Positions 5,265 through 10,988 of a DNA stretch of 12,296 nt are shown piece by piece. Each line of letters starts with the position of its first letter. Position 1 is the first letter of the stretch. The translations under genes and the position numbers were made by a program. This stretch comes from an uncultured Bacilli bacterium (GTDB lineage: Bacteria > Bacillota_I > Bacilli_A > RF39 > UBA660), in the NCBI GenBank assembly GCA_947632275.1, contig CANROR010000029.1, positions 1 through 12,296 of the forward strand, read 5' to 3'. Under the pieces are notes generated by a model that saw nothing but the letters and a program-made list of their open reading frames with translations, was not told the DNA's origin and did no database searches.

Positions 5265-7715
5265 TTGAAATTATTAAGCAAAATTTGCTTATTTTTAAGT
5301 ATTTTTAGCTTTGCATCGTTAAATACTGAAGAAGTTAAAGCATACACATTAACCAAAGATTTTTCGGGTTATTATTATGAACGCGATAATGAAACGAAAA
5401 CTAATTACTATGCGGGAACTTTAAAAAATTTTTTGTTAGATGGTCAAGTTGCTTATTGTATTGAACCAGGCGTGACTGCCGGAAGTACTTATTCGACGGC
5501 CGAAACTTGGGAACATTCGAAATTAGCTCCTGAAATTCAAAAAGATATAGCTTTATATGCGTATTATGGTTATGATTATCCAGGGCATCAAAAGCTTAAA
5601 TATAGAGCCGCGACTCAAGCCTTGATTTGGGAAAGAATTTTAAATGATAAATCGGTAGTTACTTTTTCCACCGGCGAAAAGGGAACCGGCGAGAAAAAAG
5701 ATGTTACAACTGAGAAAAATGAAATTTTAGAATTAGTAAAAGCTCATGATAAAGTTCCTTCCTTTAATGGCGAATCGCAATGGGCCGCTTTAGGTAATGG
5801 CGCAGTTTTCACTGATTCCAATGGCGTCTTAAATGATTTTGAAGTTGTTTCAAGTGATGGGGCCATGACAATGTTTCAAGGTAATAATTTCCTTGTCTAT
5901 CCTAAACATGCCGGGATTTCCACGATTAAATTAAGGAAAAAAAGTAAATATCAAAGTAATTTTAAAGTCTTTTTTTCTAAGACATATCAAGATATTTTAG
6001 TTGCAGGTTCAGCTTATCCGGTTGAGGCCACTGTTACAGTCGAAGCAACAGGCGGTCAAATAAAAATTGAAAAAGTAGATGCCGATAGTCTTACCAACAA
6101 AGCCCAAGGAGAAGCCACTTTACAAGGGGCAGTCTATGAAATATATACTATTGGTAGAGAACTAGTTACAACTATTACGACCGATGAAAACGGCCATGCC
6201 GAAACGGCCCACGATATTCCTATTGGGATGTATATTATTAAAGAATTAAGTCCTAGTCTCGGATATGAATTAGATGATACGGAATATTCAGTTAATGTAA
6301 CAACTATTAGTGAGTTTACGGTTTTGGCTAAAGAAAAAGTTAAGAAAAAAGCTTTTCGGTTTATTAAAGTTTTAAGTTCTAATCAAACCGGGCAGATGCA
6401 ACCCGAAGTAGGAGTCGAGTTTGGTATTTTTGATTTGGCCGGTAATCTTCTTTTCCAAAAGCAAACTGATAGTGAAGGAAAAGTCGAATTTGAACTCCCT
6501 TATGGTCACTATGTTTTAAAACAGTTGACTGCTTATGAAAATTATGAAAAAATTGCGAATTATTATTTTGATGTGTTAGCAAGTGGGGAAGAAACAAAAA
6601 TTTTCGCGGATAAAAAAATTTCGGCGCGATTAAAAATTATTAAAATAGATGCGGAAAATGGCAAAGCCATTCCTCAAGCACACATAAAATTTAAAATATT
6701 TGATGTCCAAAATAATAAATATGTAACCCAAATATTAAGTTATCCGGAACAAAAAGTAATTGATGTTTTTGAAACAGATAAAAATGGCGTTTTGCTTTTG
6801 CCTTATGCTTTAGAAGCAGGAAAATATATTATTGAAGAAGTAAATGAACCTATTTTAGGGTATCTTTGGAATAATCAAAAGTCCGAATTTACGATTGATG
6901 AGAATACTGTTTTAGAAAATACGGTTGATTATGGACCGATTTTAACGATTAAGTTTAAAAACACTCCGGTTAAAGGTGAAATAACCGTTGTCAAAAAGGG
7001 GCATTTTTTAGATATTGCCTCGGGAGAAATAAAAGAAAAAGAAATGCCTTTAAAAGATGTTTTATTTGGTTTATATGCCGCCACGGATATTTATGATGGA
7101 ACTAATACCTTAATTTATCATAAAGATGAACTTATTAAAACCCTTAGAACCAATGAAGATGGCCTCCTGGTCTTTACGGATTTATATTTAGGTTCTTATT
7201 ACCTAAAAGAATTGGCAACCTGGCCTAATTTTGTTTTAGATGAAACCATTTATCCAATTACTTTAGAATACCAAGATCAATATACCGAGGTCGTTAAAGA
7301 AAGTTTAGTTATTTTTAATAGGGCTTATCAAGGGCAATTATTATTTTATAAGCTAGATGGTGAAACTAAAGAACCTTTAAAAGATGTTTTAATTGCTATT
7401 TATGATGAAAATGATAATTTGGTTTTTCAAGGTTTGACGGATGAATTTGGCCAAATTATTCTTGATTTACCCATGGGTAAATATTATTTAAAAGAAGTTC
7501 AAACTTTAGACAATTATCTTTTAAATGACGAAAAAATATATTTTGAATTAAAAGAGGATGGCGAAATTATTACCTGTACGTTAGAAAATAAGCGCGAACC
7601 GGAATTAATTGTTGAAGTGCCAAATACTTATTTAGATGGTCCTAATTATTTATATGCAGTTATGATAGGTGCATTTATATATGGTAAGAAAAAGAAAAAT
7701 AAAGTTAGGATTTAA
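5265..7715 (+). CDS. Thioester-domain (TED) surface adhesin with Cna-B/SpaA-like stalk and sortase signal
   Basis: An 816-residue secreted, wall-anchored protein starting at TTG. The signal peptide is about 1-26 (VKA, then YT). The head domain (about 30-250) carries YC65IEPG and ATQ118ALIW, the Cys and Gln pair that forms the internal thioester of TED adhesins. C65 is the only cysteine outside the signal peptide except C771. Five Cna-B-like domains follow at about 265-357, 364-449, 455-567, 571-686 and 690-776. Isopeptide candidates are intact in domains 3-5 (K460/E525/N566, K577/E649/N685, K696/E744/N775). Domain 2 has Q420 where Glu is expected, and domain 1 lacks the last-strand Asn. The C-terminus has VPNTY (785-789), a short hydrophobic stretch (795-807) and a KKKK tail, which is a variant sorting signal. 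The sortase gene overlaps its end. Function inferred: covalent attachment to a host or matrix amine. The ligand is unknown. Confidence 0.88.
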   Translation: MKLLSKICLFLSIFSFASLNTEEVKAYTLTKDFSGYYYERDNETKTNYYAGTLKNFLLDGQVAYCIEPGVTAGSTYSTAETWEHSKLAPEIQKDIALYAYYGYDYPGHQKLKYRAATQALIWERILNDKSVVTFSTGEKGTGEKKDVTTEKNEILELVKAHDKVPSFNGESQWAALGNGAVFTDSNGVLNDFEVVSSDGAMTMFQGNNFLVYPKHAGISTIKLRKKSKYQSNFKVFFSKTYQDILVAGSAYPVEATVTVEATGGQIKIEKVDADSLTNKAQGEATLQGAVYEIYTIGRELVTTITTDENGHAETAHDIPIGMYIIKELSPSLGYELDDTEYSVNVTTISEFTVLAKEKVKKKAFRFIKVLSSNQTGQMQPEVGVEFGIFDLAGNLLFQKQTDSEGKVEFELPYGHYVLKQLTAYENYEKIANYYFDVLASGEETKIFADKKISARLKIIKIDAENGKAIPQAHIKFKIFDVQNNKYVTQILSYPEQKVIDVFETDKNGVLLLPYALEAGKYIIEEVNEPILGYLWNNQKSEFTIDENTVLENTVDYGPILTIKFKNTPVKGEITVVKKGHFLDIASGEIKEKEMPLKDVLFGLYAATDIYDGTNTLIYHKDELIKTLRTNEDGLLVFTDLYLGSYYLKELATWPNFVLDETIYPITLEYQDQYTEVVKESLVIFNRAYQGQLLFYKLDGETKEPLKDVLIAIYDENDNLVFQGLTDEFGQIILDLPMGKYYLKEVQTLDNYLLNDEKIYFELKEDGEIITCTLENKREPELIVEVPNTYLDGPNYLYAVMIGAFIYGKKKKNKVRI
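7667..7671 (+). promoter_or_regulatory. Ribosome-binding site choosing the sortase start
   Basis: AGGTG lies 9 nt before ATG 7681, inside the end of the adhesin gene. An in-frame GTG at 7669 is part of this Shine-Dalgarno and is therefore unlikely to be the start. Confidence 0.65.
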
Positions 7716-8214
7716 GTTTATAACCATAATAGTTTTTATTCTTTTATTGTCTCATAATCAAGAAATAAATACCCAAATAAATAATTCTTTAAATATGATT
7801 GCCGATAGATATTTGGTAAAAGATGAACCTTATTTAATGGAATTAGTTATTCCTAAAATAAACTTGAAGCAAAAGATATATGCTAAAAATTCTTCTTTAA
7901 ATAATGTTAAATATCATGTCATGTTATTAAATGAGTCTACCATGGTAAATAAAGAAGAATCTTATCTTATTTTGGCCGCCCATTCGGGAACTAGTAGAAT
8001 ATCGTACTTTCGAAATTTATTTAAATTAGATGAAGGGGATGAAGCCTATATTTATTATGATAATAAAGTTTATGCTTATGTTTTAGAAAGTAAGATGGAA
8101 GTTTCCAAAGAAAAGTATGTTGTCTTGAAGCCAGAAAAGAATCGTAATATTCTGACTTTGGTTACTTGTATAGGCAAAGAAAAAAGACTAATTGTCAATT
8201 TTAGCTTAAAGTAA
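7681..8214 (+). CDS. Sortase (cysteine transpeptidase)
   Basis: A 177-residue membrane-anchored transpeptidase that cleaves sorting signals and links surface proteins to the cell wall or to each other. A basic N-terminus and one transmembrane helix (about 8-24, LGFKFITIIVFILLL) are followed by the sortase barrel from about residue 53 (ELVIPKINLKQKIY). The catalytic triad is complete: H101 in AAHSG, C163 in TLVTC and R169 in KEKRLIVNF. The size is at the small end of the family. I cannot assign the class with confidence. It overlaps the upstream adhesin gene by 35 nt, so the two are probably translationally coupled, and the adhesin with its VPNTY motif is the obvious candidate substrate. Start choice is ATG 7681. 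Confidence 0.92.
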   Translation: MVRKRKIKLGFKFITIIVFILLLSHNQEINTQINNSLNMIADRYLVKDEPYLMELVIPKINLKQKIYAKNSSLNNVKYHVMLLNESTMVNKEESYLILAAHSGTSRISYFRNLFKLDEGDEAYIYYDNKVYAYVLESKMEVSKEKYVVLKPEKNRNILTLVTCIGKEKRLIVNFSLK

Positions 8215-8230
8215 TAAATTGGTAAAATTA
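8192..8230 (+). promoter_or_regulatory. Candidate promoter(s) of the dacF-like gene
   Basis: Two weak readings overlap. The sigma-A-like one is TTGTCA (8192-8197), 17 nt, TAAATT (8215-8220). The forespore-type one is GGTAAAATTA (8221-8230), which fits the sigma-F -10 pattern as I recall it. Its -35-like GCTTA (8204-8208) is only 12 nt away instead of about 15. Neither is secure. Confidence 0.3.
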
Positions 8231-8256
8231 ACATAAAAATTACTAGAGGTAAAGAA

Positions 8257-9414
8257 ATGAAAAAAATATTATTATTTATATTAACTTTTTCTTTGATGAT
8301 ACCGATTGTCAAAGGCGCCGAGGATTTTGCCCCAACGGCTAAAAGTGCTATTTTAATTGATGCGGCGACCGGCAAAGTTCTTTTTGAAAAAAATGCGGAT
8401 GAACAACTTCCGCCGGCTTCAATGACTAAACTAGCCAGTATGCTAATAATTATGGAATATGTAGATAGTGGTAAAATAAATTTAACTGATAAAGTTACCA
8501 TAAGTGAAGCGGCGGCAAGTATGGGTGGCTCTCAAGTATTTTTAGAAGCTGGAGAGGTCTATACTGTCGAACAATTATTAAAAGGCATTGCCATTGCCAG
8601 TGGTAATGATGCTGTAGTTGCTATGAGCGAAAAAATCGCAGGATCTGAAGAAGCATTTGTTAATATAGTCAATAAACGGTTAAAAGAAATTGGGGCGACC
8701 AACACTGTTTTTATGAATGCCCATGGTTTAGATGCCGAAGGACATGTTTCGACGGCTCGCGATATGGCGACTATTGCCTTTAATCTGTTAAAACATCCTA
8801 AAATATTAGATTTTACAAGTATTTATGAAGAATATTTAGAAAAAAATGATGGTTCGAAAACTTGGTTAGTTAATACTAATAAATTAGTTCGTTTTTACGA
8901 TGGTGTCGATGGCTTAAAAACTGGCTTTACGAATACCGCCGGTTATTGTTTGACGGCCACGGCTAAAAAAGGTGACCTTCGGCTTATAAGTGTTGTCATG
9001 GGGGAAGATACCACCGAAAACCGAAGCGCCGATACTGTTAAGATGTTAAATTATGGTTTTAATACTTTTAAAATTAATACTATTAAAAAAAATACCGAAA
9101 TTTTAGGTAAAGTTAGAGTTGAAGGTGGTAAACAGGAACTAGCCAATATTACTTTAATTAATGATGCTACCGAGTTATTAAAAAATACTGATGAAGTTAA
9201 AAATTATACGTTTAATCTTAAAGTTGATAAAATAAAAGCTCCAGTTAAAAAAGGTGATGTTGTAGGTAGCGCGGAGATAATTGATAATGAAGGTAATATT
9301 ATTGATGAGGTCGATATTACGGTTTCCGAAGATATTGAAAAAGCTTTCATTTTCGACTATTTGCTTAAAAATCTTAAAACCTTAACATCCGGCAAAACAA
9401 TCATAAATAATTAA
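8257..9414 (+). CDS. dacF: D-alanyl-D-alanine carboxypeptidase, PBP5/DacF type
   Basis: A 385-residue low-molecular-weight penicillin-binding protein that removes the terminal D-Ala from peptidoglycan pentapeptides. The signal peptide is about 1-20 (VKG, then AED). The catalytic motifs are S55-M-T-K58 (in PPASMTKLAS), S115-G-N117 (in IASGNDAV) and K221-T-G223 (in GLKTGFTN). A C-terminal beta-rich PBP5-C domain occupies about 275-358. The last helix (about 359-376, IEKAFIFDYLLKNLK) could be the amphipathic membrane anchor of this family. AGAGG lies 7 nt before ATG 8257. The symbol dacF rather than dacA is chosen from context: spoIIAA and sigF lie directly downstream, as dacF does in Bacillus subtilis, where it modifies spore peptidoglycan. 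By sequence alone dacA is also possible. A terminator separates it from spoIIAA. Confidence 0.9.
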   Translation: MKKILLFILTFSLMIPIVKGAEDFAPTAKSAILIDAATGKVLFEKNADEQLPPASMTKLASMLIIMEYVDSGKINLTDKVTISEAAASMGGSQVFLEAGEVYTVEQLLKGIAIASGNDAVVAMSEKIAGSEEAFVNIVNKRLKEIGATNTVFMNAHGLDAEGHVSTARDMATIAFNLLKHPKILDFTSIYEEYLEKNDGSKTWLVNTNKLVRFYDGVDGLKTGFTNTAGYCLTATAKKGDLRLISVVMGEDTTENRSADTVKMLNYGFNTFKINTIKKNTEILGKVRVEGGKQELANITLINDATELLKNTDEVKNYTFNLKVDKIKAPVKKGDVVGSAEIIDNEGNIIDEVDITVSEDIEKAFIFDYLLKNLKTLTSGKTIINN

Positions 9415-9441
9415 AAAAGTGTAAAGCAATTTACACTTTTT
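9414..9441. terminator. Strong intrinsic terminator after dacF
   Basis: A perfect 12-bp stem AAAAAGTGTAAA (9414-9425) with TTTACACTTTTT (9430-9441) around a GCAA loop. The right arm ends in five T. The left arm includes the last base of the stop codon. By symmetry it could act in both directions. Confidence 0.9.
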
Positions 9442-9453
9442 CTGTGGCATATC

Positions 9454-9503
9454 TTGACATGTTTTGTCGAATGTGTTTAAAAAGTTTCCAAATTCTATAT
9501 GAT
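9454..9503 (+). promoter_or_regulatory. Promoter region of the spoIIAA-sigF operon
   Basis: Two readings are possible. First, TTGACA (9454-9459), 16 nt, TTTAAA (9476-9481), with the 0A box inside the spacer. Second, TATGAT (9498-9503) as -10, with a poor -35 TTTAAA (9476-9481) and the 0A box directly upstream, where an activator would sit. The second fits Spo0A activation better and gives a start near 9510, only about 14 nt before the ATG. I see no sigma-H -35 (AGGA-type) at the right distance. Confidence 0.5.
9463..9471 (+). promoter_or_regulatory. 0A box (Spo0A-P binding site)
   Basis: TTTGTCGAA, a full match to the Spo0A core consensus TGTCGAA with the preferred flanking Ts, in the intergenic region ahead of spoIIAA-sigF. 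Spo0A controls the equivalent operon in Bacillus and Clostridium. Only one clear box is present. Confidence 0.7.
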
Positions 9504-9511
9504 GGATACAG

Positions 9512-9519
9512 AAGGTGAT
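9512..9519 (+). promoter_or_regulatory. Ribosome-binding site that fixes the spoIIAA start
   Basis: AAGGTGAT ends 4 nt before ATG 9524. The in-frame GTG at 9515 lies within this Shine-Dalgarno and is rejected as the start. Confidence 0.8.
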
Positions 9520-9523
9520 AAAA

Positions 9524-9856
9524 ATGCTTAAAATTGACCTGAAATTTGATAACGGCATTTTATTTGTGCGATTAAGTGGTAGCTTAAGTCAAAAAAATAG
9601 TCAAAAGATTAATAATTATATTTTGCCTTTACTAAATAAATACAATATTAAATTTCTCGTTTATAATTTACGAGCTTTAAAAAATATTGATTTAAAAGGT
9701 CGCGATATTTTATTACATAGTAAATATATTATGAAAAAAAATAAAGGTAAAATTTTACTATGTCAAGTTAATAAAAAATTAGAAAGTTTTTTAAAAGGTG
9801 TAAAAATACCTATAATTAAAAATGAAAGGGAAGCGAAAGCTTTAATAGGAGCGTAA
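9524..9856 (+). CDS. spoIIAA: STAS-domain protein at the spoIIAA position, phospho-serine lost
   Basis: A 110-residue single STAS domain. MLKIDLKFDNGILFVRLSGSL resembles the first strands of SpoIIAA, and FLVYNLRALKNID (44-56) leads into the helix where anti-anti-sigma factors carry D-S-S/T-G. In B. subtilis SpoIIAA the first serine (Ser58) is phosphorylated by SpoIIAB and dephosphorylated by SpoIIE. Here the motif reads D56-L57-K58-G59, so neither hydroxyl is present. The GELD motif early in the family is GSLS here (19-22). Identity as spoIIAA rests on fold plus position between dacF and sigF, 2 nt before the sigma gene. The usual partner kinase SpoIIAB is not encoded next to it. It may be a relic, a constitutively unphosphorylated form, or a protein with a new binding partner. 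A 0A box lies upstream. Confidence 0.75.
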   Translation: MLKIDLKFDNGILFVRLSGSLSQKNSQKINNYILPLLNKYNIKFLVYNLRALKNIDLKGRDILLHSKYIMKKNKGKILLCQVNKKLESFLKGVKIPIIKNEREAKALIGA

Positions 9857-9858
9857 AA

Positions 9859-10503
9859 ATGACGAAAGAAGAAATAATTGCTACAAATTCTAAGTTAATA
9901 TGGTTTATTGCCAATAAATTTTATGGTGTTGATAAAGAAGATTTATATCAAACGGGTGTTAAAGCTATTTTAGATGCTTATGAAAAATACGATCCGCGAG
10001 AAGGCGCTAAATTTAGTACGTTTGCTTATAAAGCTATCTATGGAGCCATGTATAAGTTGGCTAATCAACGTCTGTTAAAAGTAAGTCGCGATATTGTCAA
10101 ATTAAAGAAAAATATTGAAAAAGCGCGGGAGATGTTATCCCAAAAATATGGTCATGAAGCATCAAATCAAGAAATCGCGGCCTTTTTAGAAATATCGATT
10201 GAAGATATTGAACTAGCTTTAGCTAGTTTTGAAAATTTAGTATCACTTGATGCCGATCAAAAAAGCGAACGTTCTTTATCGGAAATAATTCCCGATCAGA
10301 ATAAAAATAATCTTGATGATAAAATTTTAATCAATGATAGTATGGCAACTTTAGATGATTTTGAAAAAGATATTATTAATTTACGTTATTTTCATGATTT
10401 AACGCAGGCGGAAACAGCTAAAGTTTTAAATACTAGTCAAGTAAAAGTTTCGCGTTATGAAAAAAGAAGTTTAACCAAAATGCGCGATTATATCAATTTG
10501 TAA
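9859..10503 (+). CDS. sigF: Sporulation sigma factor, SigF/SigG type, short N-terminus
   Basis: A 214-residue sigma-70-family factor with region 2 (about 8-73: LIWFIANKF, DLYQTGVKAILDAYEKYD, FSTFAYKAIYGAM), region 3 (about 75-125: KVSRDIVKLKKNIEKAREML...SNQEIAAFLEISIEDIELA) and region 4 (about 158-212). Its helix-turn-helix ends SQVKVSRYEKRSLTKMR, closely like the SQVQVSRLEKK stretch of B. subtilis SigF. SigF has about 255 residues. The missing part is the N-terminal segment (region 1.2 and leader). The start is secure: AGGAG (9847-9851) lies 7 nt before ATG 9859, and the STAS gene ends at 9856. Region 2.3, usually IIGEIQRFIRDDG, is changed (IYGAMYKLANQRL). SigF is chosen by position between spoIIAA and spoVA. 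SigG, or one factor serving both roles, is the alternative. Confidence 0.85.
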   Translation: MTKEEIIATNSKLIWFIANKFYGVDKEDLYQTGVKAILDAYEKYDPREGAKFSTFAYKAIYGAMYKLANQRLLKVSRDIVKLKKNIEKAREMLSQKYGHEASNQEIAAFLEISIEDIELALASFENLVSLDADQKSERSLSEIIPDQNKNNLDDKILINDSMATLDDFEKDIINLRYFHDLTQAETAKVLNTSQVKVSRYEKRSLTKMRDYINL

Positions 10504-10504
10504 G

Positions 10505-10533
10505 GTATAAATAACCATAATTTTTTCATACTA
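10505..10533 (+). promoter_or_regulatory. Sigma-G/F-type forespore promoter of spoVAC-D-E
   Basis: GTATA (10505-10509), 17 nt, CATACTA (10527-10533). This is a full match to the sigma-G pattern GHATR-N17/18-CATWHTA in the 47-nt gap before spoVAC. The start would fall near 10540, right at the Shine-Dalgarno, so the leader is about 10-12 nt. Confidence 0.8.
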
Positions 10534-10550
10534 GCAATAGGTGAAGATTT

Positions 10551-10988
10551 TTGAAAAAGGATGATTATAAAAAATTAGTTAAAAAAATTTCGCCCCAAGA
10601 AAATCGGTTTAAAAATGCTATAATTGCTTTTCTTACGGGTGGCAGTTTAGCTTTAACTGGCGAAATTATTATTTGTTTTCTTATGACTTCATTTGGAAGT
10701 TCGCGTGTTGAGGCCGGTTTATGGTTAGCTTTAATTGTTATTTTAATTTCAACGCTTTTCACGGCTTTAGGTTTTTTTGATAATTGGGTAACTAAATGTA
10801 AATGTGGCCTTATTATTCCTACGACCGGTTTTGCGCATTCGGTAGCGAGTGCCGCTTTAGATTATCGGAATGATGGCTTGATAACCGGGTTAGGTTCTAA
10901 TTTTTTTAAACTCGCAGGCTCCGTGATTTTATATGGCGTAATTAGTGCCTTTTTTTTAGTGATTGTGAAGGTGATTTGTTGTGGCTAG
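10551..10988 (+). CDS. spoVAC: Stage V sporulation protein AC
   Basis: A 145-residue inner-membrane protein of the SpoVA channel, which moves dipicolinic acid into the forespore and out at germination. SpoVAC is the mechanosensitive channel-like subunit. A soluble start (1-20) precedes membrane segments at about 22-46, 56-75 and 118-143. The conserved loop has IIPTTGFAHSVASAALDYRNDGL (88-110) followed by SNFFKLAGSV, a strong SpoVAC signature. The K-C-K-C-G stretch (82-86) and the terminal CCG are Cys-rich extras. The start is TTG 10551, with AGGTGA (10539-10544) 6 nt upstream. The end overlaps spoVAD by 8 nt. In B. subtilis spoVAA and spoVAB precede this gene. Here they are absent, as in organisms with the minimal C-D-E set. 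Confidence 0.95.
   Translation: MKKDDYKKLVKKISPQENRFKNAIIAFLTGGSLALTGEIIICFLMTSFGSSRVEAGLWLALIVILISTLFTALGFFDNWVTKCKCGLIIPTTGFAHSVASAALDYRNDGLITGLGSNFFKLAGSVILYGVISAFFLVIVKVICCG

Noticed and set aside
8076..8501. 141-codon open frame on the minus strand across the sortase/dacF junction
   Set aside because: It overlaps two well-supported genes and is low-complexity hydrophobic, as expected from antisense of AT-rich code.
9448..9474. Sigma-H promoter before spoIIAA, using GTCGAAT as -10
   Set aside because: No AGGA-type -35 at 11-12 nt upstream. The GAAT is explained by the 0A box.
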